In this document: positions 39,998-50,560 of the stretch, one piece after another
Layout: every line of letters begins with the position of its first letter
Numbering within the stretch: position 1 is the first letter of the stretch
Assembly: GCA_004347685.1 (NCBI GenBank)
Contig: SLTJ01000038.1
Location: 34,840-98,839, forward strand
DNA: 64,000 nucleotides
From: Clostridia bacterium
GTDB taxonomy: Bacteria > Bacillota > DSM-521 > Neomoorellales > SLTJ01
Direction: 5' to 3'
Program-made: the position numbers and the translations under genes
Notes under the pieces: generated by a model
Database searches by the model: none
Told to the model about the DNA's origin: nothing
Seen by the model: the letters and a program-made list of their open reading frames with translations, nothing else

Positions 39998-41463
39998 GGC
40001 TTGAAGACGGACAACAGATCATCAAGACGCGGGATGACCCTATGCCGGTGACTCTGGTCCGAGGAGATTCCTCTCCGGAGGCTAACGATTGCTTTAAACT
40101 GGCAGACGGCGTGAGCTGTTCTTGGGCAAAAGCCAACGAAGAGTTCGGGCCTGAGAAACTACGGGAACGCATAGAGCCGTGGCTGACGGCACTTTGTCAG
40201 TCCGAGCATTTATCCCTGCTTGTAGGGTCGGGACTCACTCACGCCGTTCACGGATTGGCAACATGTCAGCCGCTTCCAGGAATGAGTGCCAAAGAGTTTC
40301 AGACATTGAAAGAAGAGATCGAAATCGAGGTTAAGCGAATAGCCACACAGGCGAGGCGCGACAGGGGAAACATTGAAGACCAAATCCGCGTGGTCAATGA
40401 GTTGCTCCGTGGTTTGCAAATCCTTGCAGCGACAAAAGCAGACGATGCCCCGGAGCGAAAGCAGACCGAGGACTTGCGACAAGAACTGAGCGAGGCTCTT
40501 AGGTCCTTCGCCACTTCGATCCTGGAAGGTGAGCGAAACCTGGCTTCTGCACCGGATGGCAACGGAAACGAGGGAGAGAACTGTGCGCAGAGCGAGCAAG
40601 TTAAGAAGTGCAAGGGACGTGAGGCTGCATTCAACTACCTCGTTAGCTTCCTTATGAGTTTCGCAAGCCGATCGGGTACGCGCGACCGTCTTCATCTCTT
40701 CACCACGAATTATGATCGCTATATCGAAGCGGGTGCGGATCTGGCAGGTCTACGATTGATCGATCGATTCGTCGGCACCCTTGCGCCAATATTCCGGGCA
40801 TCGCGCGTTGATGTTGACTTGCATTACAACCCGCCAGGCATTCGGGGTGAACCACGCTATTTGGAGGGCGTAGCCCGCTTTACCAAATTACATGGTTCAG
40901 TGGATTGGGTTGATTGCCACGGGGAAATTCGACGCATAGGCCTGCCATTCGGTGCAAACGATATAGGCCCCTACCTTCAAGCCCCGGGCCTGAAGGGTGC
41001 AACAGCATTGCAACTGATGATTTACCCCAACCCGGCGAAGGACATGGAGACGCTTTTCTATCCTTACAGTGAACTATTCCGCGACTTTGCTGTGGCGATC
41101 AGTCGGCCGAATAGCACGCTGGTCTGTTACGGATACAGCTTCGGTGATGAACACATCAATCGAATCATCGAAGACATGCTGACGATACCATCAGCACACC
41201 TGGTGATCATCTCGCACAGCGACCCACTCGGTCGGATCATGCGAACGTACGAGAGGTTGGGCCGAAGCTCTCAAGTCACGCTCTTGCTGGGCGATCATCT
41301 CGGCAATCTTAAAACACTCGTTGATCACTATCTACCGAAGCCTGCAATCGACCGAACGACAATCCGAATGGCAGATTTGCTCAAGGCACGATTGGGCGCG
41401 CAGACCCAGGAAAGCCAAGCTTCCAACGCAGAGGCAGAGAATAAAAGAAGGAACTTGTCATGA
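39994..41463 (+). CDS. SIR2-family NADase-like defence protein
   Basis: 489 aa. SIR2 Rossmann motifs: LLVGSGLTHA near residue 77, LFTTNYDRYIE near 235, FTKLHGSVDW near 297 (likely catalytic histidine) and CYGYSFGDEHINRII near 380. Residues ~100–200 form a charged helical insert. In phage-defence systems such SIR2 proteins deplete NAD, and a SIR2 next to HerA is the known SIR2–HerA (Nezha-type) arrangement. Here the gene lies between hsdM and herA with 4-base overlaps on both sides. GC is clearly lower than hsdM (about 50% in a sampled line). NAD depletion here is inferred from family membership. Confidence 0.85.
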   Translation: MRLEDGQQIIKTRDDPMPVTLVRGDSSPEANDCFKLADGVSCSWAKANEEFGPEKLRERIEPWLTALCQSEHLSLLVGSGLTHAVHGLATCQPLPGMSAKEFQTLKEEIEIEVKRIATQARRDRGNIEDQIRVVNELLRGLQILAATKADDAPERKQTEDLRQELSEALRSFATSILEGERNLASAPDGNGNEGENCAQSEQVKKCKGREAAFNYLVSFLMSFASRSGTRDRLHLFTTNYDRYIEAGADLAGLRLIDRFVGTLAPIFRASRVDVDLHYNPPGIRGEPRYLEGVARFTKLHGSVDWVDCHGEIRRIGLPFGANDIGPYLQAPGLKGATALQLMIYPNPAKDMETLFYPYSELFRDFAVAISRPNSTLVCYGYSFGDEHINRIIEDMLTIPSAHLVIISHSDPLGRIMRTYERLGRSSQVTLLLGDHLGNLKTLVDHYLPKPAIDRTTIRMADLLKARLGAQTQESQASNAEAENKRRNLS

Positions 41464-43550
41464 GACAGACATTATTCGAACGTGCCAGCACTCTTCAGAT
41501 TGGGTCGGTAGAGTTCGTCTCTCCCGATGAAATTAAAATTGCTATCGATATCGAAGCTCCGGAGTCGGTAGCACTCAACACAGGAGGGCCAAGACCGTTC
41601 CCCAGGGTACATGGATACCTGTTGATTCCTGTCGATCAAGGGTTTCTTGTAGGTCAGGTAGAGTGGATCACGGTTGAACGCTCGCCTTTTCCGAAGAGGC
41701 GCGGGATGCAAGATTTCGGCTTGGTGGATTTACCCTATCCACTCCGGCGCCTCAGTTTAAATCCACTCGGCATATTGCGTGCGGATCGCAATGGCGAGGG
41801 CTTCGTCTTCAGGCGAGGTAGCGATATTCTGCCATCAGTGGGTGCTCCTGCTCTGCTTCCTACCGATGAACAGCTCCGAGCAATCGTTGAGTCTGGCGAA
41901 AAAAAGCGTGTGTGCATCGGTACAAGCCCTGTGGCGAACGATGCAAGAGTATATGTTGATCCGGACCGGCTATTCAGCCGCCACCTCGCCGTACTTGGGA
42001 ACACGGGCAGCGGCAAATCGTGCTCTGTCGCCGGGCTGGTTCGCTGGAGCATTGAGGCAGCACAGCGGGAGTGCTCAGGTCGTCCGAACGCCCGTTTTAT
42101 TATTCTCGACCCCAATGGTGAGTATTCACGGGCGTTTCCGAAGGATGACCCTAGCATTAGCGCGCGCATTTTCAAAGTGAACGCTGGAGAGGGCGAAGCA
42201 CCGCTGAAGGTACCATTGTGGTTCTGGAACAGCGCTGAATGGTGCGCGTTTACCCAGGCGAGCGCAAAGACGCAGCGGCCAGCACTTATGCACGCCCTAC
42301 GTTTTTTGCGGGATGGCGTTACAGAGCCAGCACCTGATCGCAGTCACGAAATGCGACGTTTTCTTCGAACAATCGTAACCACTATCCGGATTGAACAGAA
42401 CACCGGCACACCCTGGGGGAACTTCCCCAAACCTAAATCGTTTTTCGAAAAGCTTGAGAAGTGGAAGCATGGATTGGAGCCCGAGTTGGTATCCTTTGAT
42501 GAAGAACAACACGCCAAGCTCAAAGACTTGGTCGATGTAATTGAAAGTCTTTGTAAACCTCGTCGTGTTCAGCATCCTCAATGGGACTTCTCGCGCCAGG
42601 AAGTTCAGGACCTTCTTGCGAAAGCAAGCGAAGCCTATTCAGTTTTTGGTGGGTCTCCATCTGATCTAGTCCCATCTGATGTGGACTCGCCGCGCCCGTT
42701 CGATGGTGCATCCCTGCTACGCTGCCTAGAGGCAGCGGGGGAGATGCTAAACGTCACCGAGCACATCGAAACTTTGTTGGTACGCATTCGGGCGTTACTA
42801 GCCGATACTCGGATGAAGCCAGTGTTGGGCAATGCCTCCGACATCACGCTCGACAAATGGCTAAGAGATTATATTGGCAGCAATAATGCCAAAAATGGCT
42901 GTGTGTCGGTGATTGATCTTTCCCTGGTGCCTACTGACGTAGTGCACGTTGTTACGGCCGTAATCGCCCGTATGGTTTTCGAAGCACTGCAACGCTACGT
43001 CAAGCTCAATCGTGTTGCGCTACCGACAGTGTTGGTAATGGAAGAAGCACACACCTTTATCAAACGCTACAAGGACGACGCTGAGGACCAGGACGCTGCT
43101 GCGGTGTGTTGCCAGGTCTTTGAGCGGATCGCACGCGAGGGCCGGAAGTTTGGCCTAGGCCTCGTCCTTTCCTCACAGCGCCCGTCTGAACTCTCTCCCA
43201 CGGTGCTATCGCAATGCAATACTTTTCTGCTTCATCGGATCAGCAACGACCGGGACCAGGAACTAGTCTATCGCCTTGTGCCGGACAACCTTAGGGGGCT
43301 GTTGCGCGAACTGCCGTCGCTGCCATCCCAACACGCAATTCTGCTGGGGTGGGCATCGGAACTTCCAGTCCTTGTGAAGATGAACGATCTACCCGAGTCC
43401 CAGCGGCCCCGCTCCGATGATCCAGATTTTTGGGATGTATGGATAGGCAGGAACGAAGAGGGTCAGCCAGTATCGCGCGATACGGACTGGGCGCGGATTG
43501 CAAAGGACTGGCAGGCGGGTTCAACCGAAAGAAGTGTGGGAGAGCCATGA
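41460..43550 (+). CDS. HerA-like hexameric ATPase (DUF87)
   Basis: 696-aa FtsK/HerA-type motor. A beta-rich N-terminal HAS-like domain (to about residue 120) precedes Walker A GNTGSGKS near residue 182, FIILDPNGEYS, Walker B VLVMEEAHTF near residue 525, and the sensor/arginine segment EGRKFGLGLVLSSQRP. In SIR2–HerA systems the ATPase forms a hexamer that scaffolds and activates SIR2. It overlaps the SIR2 stop and the hsdS start by four bases each. Base composition (about 45–50% GC in sampled lines) matches SIR2, not the flanking hsd genes, so the pair probably arrived together. Confidence 0.88.
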   Translation: MRQTLFERASTLQIGSVEFVSPDEIKIAIDIEAPESVALNTGGPRPFPRVHGYLLIPVDQGFLVGQVEWITVERSPFPKRRGMQDFGLVDLPYPLRRLSLNPLGILRADRNGEGFVFRRGSDILPSVGAPALLPTDEQLRAIVESGEKKRVCIGTSPVANDARVYVDPDRLFSRHLAVLGNTGSGKSCSVAGLVRWSIEAAQRECSGRPNARFIILDPNGEYSRAFPKDDPSISARIFKVNAGEGEAPLKVPLWFWNSAEWCAFTQASAKTQRPALMHALRFLRDGVTEPAPDRSHEMRRFLRTIVTTIRIEQNTGTPWGNFPKPKSFFEKLEKWKHGLEPELVSFDEEQHAKLKDLVDVIESLCKPRRVQHPQWDFSRQEVQDLLAKASEAYSVFGGSPSDLVPSDVDSPRPFDGASLLRCLEAAGEMLNVTEHIETLLVRIRALLADTRMKPVLGNASDITLDKWLRDYIGSNNAKNGCVSVIDLSLVPTDVVHVVTAVIARMVFEALQRYVKLNRVALPTVLVMEEAHTFIKRYKDDAEDQDAAAVCCQVFERIAREGRKFGLGLVLSSQRPSELSPTVLSQCNTFLLHRISNDRDQELVYRLVPDNLRGLLRELPSLPSQHAILLGWASELPVLVKMNDLPESQRPRSDDPDFWDVWIGRNEEGQPVSRDTDWARIAKDWQAGSTERSVGEP

Positions 43551-44989
43551 TCGACGGACTCAAACCCTATCCTAACTACAAGGACTCAGGCGTGCCGTGG
43601 CTGGGCGAGGTGCCGGCGCATTGGGAGGTTCGCAGCCTTGGTTCCCTGACATCGCCAATTAGCCAACGCGGTCAACCTGATCTACCTTTGCTCTCTGTAG
43701 TTCGTGAGAAGGGCGTCATTCCCCGCACCTCCATGAGTGAGGATGAGAACCACAACTTTGTTCCGGATGATCTCAGCAATTACAAGGTCGTTCGCAAGGG
43801 CAACCTCGTCATCAACAAAATGAAGGCATGGCAGGGCTCGCTCGGAATCGCATCAATGGATGGAATTGTGAGCCCGGCGTATTTCGTGTTCGATTTTCGC
43901 ATAGGAGATCAACGTTTCGGCCAAGCGTTACTCAGAAGCAAGACCTATGTGGCGTTCTTTGCCCACGAATCGGATGGCGTCCGCATTGGCCAATGGGACC
44001 TTTCCATCCACGGAATGAAGCGGATACCGGTTGTGGTTCCACCCCTCCCCGAACAAACCGCCATCGTCCGCTTCCTTGATTATGTGGACCGGCGGATCCG
44101 GCGATACATCCGCGCCAAGCAGAAACTGATCAAACTGCTGGAGGAGTACAAGCAGGCCCTCATCCACCAGGCCGTCACCGGCAAGATCGACGTCCGCACC
44201 GGCCAGCCCTATCCAGCATACAAGCCCTCCGGTGTGGAGTGGCTGGGCGAGGTGCCGTCGCATTGGGAGGTGGTGCCGATAAAGCGAGCATTTTCTTCCA
44301 TGGATTACGGTATATCAGAGTCTGGTTCCGATTCGGGTACGATTAGGCTTTTGACGATGGGACATCTTAAGAATGGTCAAGTAATAATTCCCGACACGGG
44401 CGGAGTTGACACGGTTGATCCGAACCTCCTGTTGTCTCCGGGCGATCTCCTCTTTAACCGGACTAACAGTGCTGAGCTAGTTGGCAAGGTCGCTCTATTC
44501 TCCGGCTATGAGTCTCCAGTAACATTTGCTTCCTATCTTGTGCGAATGCGCCCAACAAAAGAAAACGAACCTGAATTTCTAAACTTGGTTCTTAACGATG
44601 CATCTACATTATCAAGGGCTCGGCGAGAAGCTATTCCGAGCCTACATCAGTCTAATCTTAATCCTACACGGTATGGGCGACTGTGTATAGCTTTGCCACC
44701 AAAGGCCGAACAACAAGCGATTCTCCAACGACTTCGAGAGCAAACCGAGAACGTCGACACCGCTATTTCCGCCGCTCGCCGCGAAATTGACCTCCTGCGC
44801 GAATACCGCACCCGTCTCATCGCCGATGTGGTCACCGGCAGGGTGGATGTGCGCGAGGTCGCGGCGCGGCTGCCAGAGGAGCCGCCCGAGGAGGAGGCTG
44901 AGTTGATGGACACGGAGGAGATTGCAGAAGGTGAGGCGACAGATGAAGAGGCCGCCGCAGAGGCCCTCTCCGAGGAGGTTGAACCATGA
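43547..44989 (+). CDS. hsdS: Type I restriction specificity subunit
   Basis: 480-aa DNA-recognition subunit with two target-recognition halves. Each half opens with the same phrase, YKDSGVPWLGEVPAHWEV near residue 7 and YKPSGVEWLGEVPSHWEV near residue 225. Central and C-terminal conserved helices follow (PEQTAIVRFLDYVDRRI; AEQQAILQRLREQTENV). The two TRDs differ, so the target is bipartite and asymmetric. The last ~35 residues are strongly acidic (PPEEEAELMDTEEIAEGE), unusual for HsdS. The start overlaps herA and the stop overlaps hsdR (ATGA each). The DNA target cannot be read from sequence. Confidence 0.93.
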   Translation: MIDGLKPYPNYKDSGVPWLGEVPAHWEVRSLGSLTSPISQRGQPDLPLLSVVREKGVIPRTSMSEDENHNFVPDDLSNYKVVRKGNLVINKMKAWQGSLGIASMDGIVSPAYFVFDFRIGDQRFGQALLRSKTYVAFFAHESDGVRIGQWDLSIHGMKRIPVVVPPLPEQTAIVRFLDYVDRRIRRYIRAKQKLIKLLEEYKQALIHQAVTGKIDVRTGQPYPAYKPSGVEWLGEVPSHWEVVPIKRAFSSMDYGISESGSDSGTIRLLTMGHLKNGQVIIPDTGGVDTVDPNLLLSPGDLLFNRTNSAELVGKVALFSGYESPVTFASYLVRMRPTKENEPEFLNLVLNDASTLSRARREAIPSLHQSNLNPTRYGRLCIALPPKAEQQAILQRLREQTENVDTAISAARREIDLLREYRTRLIADVVTGRVDVREVAARLPEEPPEEEAELMDTEEIAEGEATDEEAAAEALSEEVEP

Positions 44990-47900
44990 CACCCACCGAC
45001 ACCAGCGAAGCTGGGCTCGAGAGCCTAATCTGCCGGGCGCTGACTGGCAGTGACTGCGTGCCCAGGCCTGCGGGCGTCCCGCTGGTCGTCGCCGAGACGC
45101 CGGCACCCTTCGGCGGTGTGGGCTGGCTCCCCGGCGACCCGGCCGACTACGACCGGGAGTACTGCGTCGATCTAGTTCAACTTGCGGCCTTTCTGCGCTC
45201 GACGCAGCCCGAGGTAGCCGAAGCGCTCGATCTGGATAACGACAGCCCCACCCGGCGGAAGTTTCTGGCGCGCCTTCAGGGCGAGGTGAGCAAGCGCGGG
45301 GTGGTGGACGTGCTGCGCAACGGCATCCAGCATGGGCCGCACCGCATCGAGCTTTTCTACGGCACGCCTTCGCCTGGCAACGAAAAGGCCCGAGCGCTCT
45401 ATGAGCAGAACCGCTTTACCGTCGCGCGCCAGCTCCACTACAGCCGCGACGAGACGCAGCGGGCGCTGGACCTGGTGCTCTTCATCAACGGCCTGCCGGT
45501 TTTCACCTTCGAGCTCAAAAACCGCGTGACCAAGCAGACGGTGCATGACGCCATCGAGCAGTACAGGCGCGACCGCAACCCGCGCGAGAAGCTCTTCGAG
45601 CTTGGCCGCTGCATGGCGCACTTCGCGGTGGACGACAGCGAGGTGTGGTTCTGCACGCACCTTGCGGGCAAGGCGTCGTGGTTTCTGCCTTTCAACAAAG
45701 GCTACAACGACGGCGCGGGCAATCCGCCCAATCCCCACGGGATCAAGACCGACTACCTGTGGCGGGAGGTCCTCACCCGCGAGAGCCTGACCGACATCCT
45801 CGAAAACTACGCGCAACTCGTCGAGGAGAAGGACCCAAAAAGCGGGAGGAAGTCGCGCAAGCAGATCTTTCCGCGCTACCACCAGCTCGACGTGGTGCGC
45901 AAGCTGCTCGCAGATGCACGGGAGCACGGCGCAGGGCGGCGGTATCTCATCCAGCATTCGGCCGGCAGCGGCAAATCCAACTCCATCGCCTGGCTGGCCC
46001 ATCAGTTGATTGGCCTGGTGAAAGACGGCAAGCCGGTTTTCGATTCTGTCATCGTGGTGACCGATCGCCGCATCCTGGACCAGCAGATCCGGGACACGGT
46101 CAAGCAGTTCGCCCAAGTGAGCGCGACGGTGGGGCACGCCGAGCATTCGGGAGACCTGCGGCGCTTCATCGAGGGCGGCAAGAAGATCATCATCACGACG
46201 CTTCAGAAGTTCCCGTTCATCCTCGACGAAATCGGCAGCGAGCACCGCGGGCGCCGTTTTGCCATCATCATCGACGAGGCGCATTCGAGTCAGGGTGGCC
46301 GCACCTCGGCCAAGATGAGCGTGGCTTTGTCGGAGGCCGGTGCGGAGGACGAAGACGAAACCTTCGAGGACCGGATCAACCGGCTCATGGAGGCCCGTAA
46401 GCTGCTGCCAAACGCCAGCTACTTCGCCTTCACCGCCACCCCTAAGAATAAGACGCTCGAGATGTTCGGTGCCCCCGAACCGCAGCCCGACGGCACGGTT
46501 AAACACAGGCCGTTTCATAGCTATACCATGAAACAGGCCATCCAGGAAGGGTTCATCCTGGATGTGCTGGCCCACTACACGCCCGTCAAAAGCTACTACA
46601 AGCTTATCAAAAAGATCGAGGACGACCCGGAATTCGACGTCAAAAAGGCGCAGAAGAAGCTGCGCCGCTTCGTCGAGGGGCACGAACACGCCATTCGGCT
46701 CAAGGCCGAGATCATGGTGGACCACTTTCACGAGCAGGTGATTGCCAAGGGCAAGGTCGGCGGCCAGGCGCGGGCCATGGTGGTGACCGGCAGCATCGAG
46801 CGGGCCATCCAGTACTTCCATGCCTTTAAGGCGTACCTTGCCAAGCGCAAGAGCCCCTATCGGGCGATTGTGGCCTTCTCGGGTGAGCACGAGTATGGCG
46901 GGCAACAGGTCACCGAGGCCAGCCTCAACGGCTTTCCCTCGAATCAGATCGCCGACATGATCCGGGAGGACCCGTATCGGTTTTTAATTTGCGCCGACAA
47001 GTTCCAGACCGGCTACGACGAGCCGCTTTTGCACACCATGTACGTGGACAAGGTGCTCTCCGGGGTCAAGGCGGTGCAGACACTTTCGCGCCTCAACCGC
47101 GCCCACCCGCAGAAGCACGACACCTTCGTCCTCGATTTCGTCAACGACCCGGAGGCGATCCGAAAGGCCTTCGAGCCCTATTACCGGACGACCATCCTCG
47201 CGGACGAGACCGACCCGAACAAGCTGCACGACCTCAAGTCCGACCTCGACAGGTACCAGGTGTACGCGCCCGAACAGGTGGATGAACTGGTACGGCTGTA
47301 CCTGGACGGCGCCGACCGCGACCGTCTCGACCCGATCCTTGACGCTTGCGTCGACACCTACGTGGAGCATCTCGACGAGGACGGTCAGGTCGACTTCAAA
47401 GGCAAGGCCAAGGCGTTTCTGCGAACGTACAGCTTTCTGTCTTCGATCCTCCCCTACACCAACGCCGAGTGGGAGAAGCTATCGATCTTCCTCAACTTCC
47501 TGGTACCCAAGTTGCCGGCGCCGAAAGAGGAGGACCTTTCGAAGGGCATCCTCGAGGCGATTGACATGGACAGCTACCGGGTCGAGAAGCAGGCGACCAT
47601 GAGGATCGCGCTTCCCGATGCGGATGTCGAGATCGAACCAGTGCCCACGGCGGGCGGCGGACACAAGCCCGAACCGGAGCTCGACCGTCTCTCGAACATC
47701 ATCAAGGCTTTCAATGATCAGTTCGGCAACATCCCCTGGACCGACGCTGATCGGGTGCGCAAACTCATCACCGAGGAGATTCCCGCACGCGTAGCGGCCG
47801 ACACCGCCTACCAGAATGCTCGCAAGTATTCCGACAAACAGAACGCACGCATCGAGCACGACAAGGCGCTCGTTCGTGTCATGATCGCGCTGCTCCAGGA

Positions 47901-48006
47901 TGACACCGAGCTCTTTAAGCAGTTCAGCGACAACGAAGGGTTCCGGCGCTGGCTTGCGGATACGGTGTTCGGACTGACCTACGGCGAACGTGGCAGCGCG
48001 GGGTAG
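44986..48006 (+). CDS. hsdR: Type I restriction endonuclease subunit
   Basis: 1006-aa restriction and translocation subunit. The nuclease domain comes first ([18 protein letters not shown] near residues 163–180, PD-(D/E)XK type). The SF2 motor has Walker [14 protein letters not shown] near 326, [16 protein letters not shown] near 429 and the motif VI region around [16 protein letters not shown] helical C-terminal domain follows. ATGA overlap with hsdS. It is intact and high in GC. An unrelated-frame HsdR remnant of another subtype begins right after its stop. Confidence 0.94.
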   Translation: MTPTDTSEAGLESLICRALTGSDCVPRPAGVPLVVAETPAPFGGVGWLPGDPADYDREYCVDLVQLAAFLRSTQPEVAEALDLDNDSPTRRKFLARLQGEVSKRGVVDVLRNGIQHGPHRIELFYGTPSPGNEKARALYEQNRFTVARQLHYSRDETQRALDLVLFINGLPVFTFELKNRVTKQTVHDAIEQYRRDRNPREKLFELGRCMAHFAVDDSEVWFCTHLAGKASWFLPFNKGYNDGAGNPPNPHGIKTDYLWREVLTRESLTDILENYAQLVEEKDPKSGRKSRKQIFPRYHQLDVVRKLLADAREHGAGRRYLIQHSAGSGKSNSIAWLAHQLIGLVKDGKPVFDSVIVVTDRRILDQQIRDTVKQFAQVSATVGHAEHSGDLRRFIEGGKKIIITTLQKFPFILDEIGSEHRGRRFAIIIDEAHSSQGGRTSAKMSVALSEAGAEDEDETFEDRINRLMEARKLLPNASYFAFTATPKNKTLEMFGAPEPQPDGTVKHRPFHSYTMKQAIQEGFILDVLAHYTPVKSYYKLIKKIEDDPEFDVKKAQKKLRRFVEGHEHAIRLKAEIMVDHFHEQVIAKGKVGGQARAMVVTGSIERAIQYFHAFKAYLAKRKSPYRAIVAFSGEHEYGGQQVTEASLNGFPSNQIADMIREDPYRFLICADKFQTGYDEPLLHTMYVDKVLSGVKAVQTLSRLNRAHPQKHDTFVLDFVNDPEAIRKAFEPYYRTTILADETDPNKLHDLKSDLDRYQVYAPEQVDELVRLYLDGADRDRLDPILDACVDTYVEHLDEDGQVDFKGKAKAFLRTYSFLSSILPYTNAEWEKLSIFLNFLVPKLPAPKEEDLSKGILEAIDMDSYRVEKQATMRIALPDADVEIEPVPTAGGGHKPEPELDRLSNIIKAFNDQFGNIPWTDADRVRKLITEEIPARVAADTAYQNARKYSDKQNARIEHDKALVRVMIALLQDDTELFKQFSDNEGFRRWLADTVFGLTYGERGSAG

Positions 48007-48007
48007 C

Positions 48008-49034
48008 CAGTACGACTTCATCGACGGCTTCGCCCGCCACATGCCCGACGCACTGCCGAACGCTTCCTTCATTGGTTTTACAGGTACGCCTCTTAGTACG
48101 AGGTCTGTTGCGACCTCTTCCACGGCTTCGACTGGTCGAGGTGGGTGAGCGGCTCGCCGCAGGAGCGGCTCTCGCTCCTGCCCTCGGCTCAGGAGCACAT
48201 CCTCGCCCAGGAGCATGGCAAGGATCGCCTCCTGGGCGCCGTGCACGAGCTCTCCCGGGCGTTTGCGCTGGCTGTGCCGCACGAGGTGGCCCTGCGCATC
48301 CGGGACGACGTGGCCTTCTTCCAGACAGTGCGGGCGAGCCTGGCCAAGCGCGCGCCGGGCGAGGTGAAAACAGAGGAGGAAATGGACCGCGCCATCCGGC
48401 AGATCGTCTCGCGCGCCATCGCCCCCGCAGGAGTCGTGGACATCTTCGCGGCGGCGGGCCTCAAGAAGCGGATATCTCCATCCTCTCCGAGGAGTTCCTG
48501 GCCGAGGTGCGCGGGGTGCCGCAGAAGAATCTGGCGGTGGAGCTGCTGCGCAAGCTGCTGAACGGCGAGATCCGCACCCGCCGGCAGAAGAACATTGTCC
48601 AGGCCCGTTCGTTCGCCGAACTGCTGGAGCAGGCAATCCGCCGCTACCAGAACCGCGCCGTCGAGGCGGCGCAGGTGATCGAAGAGCTGATCGCGTTGGC
48701 CCGGGAGATGCGTGAGGCGGACCGGCGCGGCGAGCAGCTCGGTCTGACCGAAGATGAACTGGCCTTCTACGACGCACTCGAAACCAACGACAGGGCGGTG
48801 AAGATCCTGGGCGACGAAACCCTACGCGCCATCGCCCGAGAGCTCGTGGCAGCCGTACGCACCAATGTGACCATTGACTGGACGGTGCGAGAGAACGTGC
48901 GCGCTCACCTCCGGGTGCTGGTGAAGCGCATCCTCCGCAAGCACGGCTACCCGCCCGACAAGCAGGAGACGGCGACCCAGACCGTGCTTGAACAAGCAGA
49001 GACCCTTTCCGAGCTGTGGGCAACAACTAATTGA
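48008..49034 (+). pseudogene. Broken second HsdR (DUF3387-type C-terminus)
   Basis: It starts with [20 protein letters not shown] and IGFTGTP (motif III region), then jumps by deletion to [20 protein letters not shown] of the C-terminal domain (frame from 48112), losing the second motor domain. At about 48470 one base is missing (AAGAAGCGGATATC where a proline codon is expected) and the reading continues in another frame as [20 protein letters not shown] to [18 protein letters not shown] and the stop at 49034. Two independent lesions show it is dead. It pairs naturally with the broken hsdM at 37252–37971. Confidence 0.82.
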
Positions 49035-49063
49035 GGAAGATTCCAATCCTATCCCTGTCCGCG

Positions 49064-50560
49064 GGAGAGGGCTTCAAGATCGTCCGTCGCAGGCTCTTCC
49101 AACCCTTCACCAACCCCGATCAAGTTCAAGGCGCGCGATGTGGTGGCGCGCGCGTTTACCGACCTGTACCGGACACAGCGCGAGGAATTCCCCCCCGAGT
49201 GCCGTGAGGCCGGCTATGAGCAGCGGATCAAGGCCGCGTACCCGATCCACCCGGAGGTCTTCGACCGGCTCTACACCGACTGGTCCACGCTGCTCAAGTT
49301 CCAGCGCACCCGCGGCGTGCTGCGCCTGATGGCCGCGGTCATCCACAGCCTGTGGGAGAAGGGCGACAAGAACCCCCTGATCCTCCCGTGCTCCATTCCG
49401 GTGGACGACCCGCGCGTGCAGTTCGAGCTGACGCGGTATCTCTCGGACAATTGGCTGCCGGTGATCGAGAAAGACGTGGACGGTCCCGCTTCGCTTCCGG
49501 CGCGGCTCGATGGAGAGGTGCCGAACCTCGGTAAGTTCTCCGCCTGCCGGCGTGCCGCGCGGACGATCTACCTGGGGTCGGCGCCCACGGCGACAGCCGC
49601 CCACCGCGGGGTCGAAGACCGGCGGATCAAGCTCGGCTGCGTCATGCCGGGCGAGTCCTCCAACGTGTTCGGCGATGCGCTCCGGCGACTGGCGAGCGCG
49701 GCGACGTACCTCTACCAGGACGGCACGCGCTATTGGAATGCGACGCAACCGACGGTCACGAAGCTCGCCGAGGACCGCGCTGAACAGCTCAAGCGCGAGC
49801 CCGAGAAGGTCGAGAGCGAAATCGAGCGGCGCGTGCGATTGGACGTGCGCCAGACGGGCGAGAGGAACTCCTGGTCACGACTCTGGCAGGCACCCGGCTG
49901 CGCATGGAGCTCGACCGGGTACCTCTTTGGCGGGGTGACCACGTCGAGATCAGGCAACTGGTGGAGGATTTCGCGCGGTACATCTACTTGTCCCGGCTCA
50001 AGAACCCGGCGGTGCTCATCCAGGCCATCCGCGACGGCCTGAGGCTCCTCACATGGGATACTGACGCCTTCGCCTACGCCGATAGTTTCGACGAGGCTAC
50101 CGGACGCTACCGTGGGTTGCGGGCAGGTCAGGATGTACCGATTTCAGACACTGACCCGCAGGGCTTGGTTGTCAAGCCCGGTGTGGCTCGCCGACAGCTC
50201 GGTGTCGAGCAGGCGGCGGCCGGCCAGTCCGCTCGAACACCCGGCACGGTGACCGGGGCCCCGGAAGCGGGAGCGGCAGGAACCCCAGCGACACCCGGTT
50301 TGGGACAGCCTCCACGTCCCATTCTGCCACGTCGCTTTCACGGGAGCGTGACTCTAGACCCCACCCGTGTGGGGAGAGACGCCGGCAAGGTCGCCGAGGA
50401 GGTTATCGCCCACCTGGCCGGACTGCCCGGTGCCCGGGTGCAAGTAACGCTGGAGATCGAGGCCACGGTGCCCGACGGAGTTCCGGAGAACGTCCAACGG
50501 ATCGTGACCGAGAATAGCAGAACACTCAAGTTCACGAGCCACGGATTCGAGCGGGAGTAA
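49064..50560 (+). pseudogene. Degraded DUF499 ATPase gene
   Basis: Begins FKIVRRRLFQPFTNPDQ, shifts frame near 49128, then reads FKARDVVARAFTDLYRTQRE through AAYPIHPEVFDRLYTDWSTL, RTRGVLRLMAAVIHSLW and MPGESSNVFGDALRRL. After RLDVRQTGER near 49860 homology breaks (deletion and frame change) and resumes from about 49904 with VEDFARYIYLSRLKNPAVLI to the C-terminal TLDPTRVGRDAGKVAEEVIA and stop at 50560. The N-terminal P-loop part is missing. DUF499 proteins accompany SNF2 helicases and DUF1156 methylases in defence clusters, matching the SNF2 remnant at 37005–37251. Confidence 0.75.
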
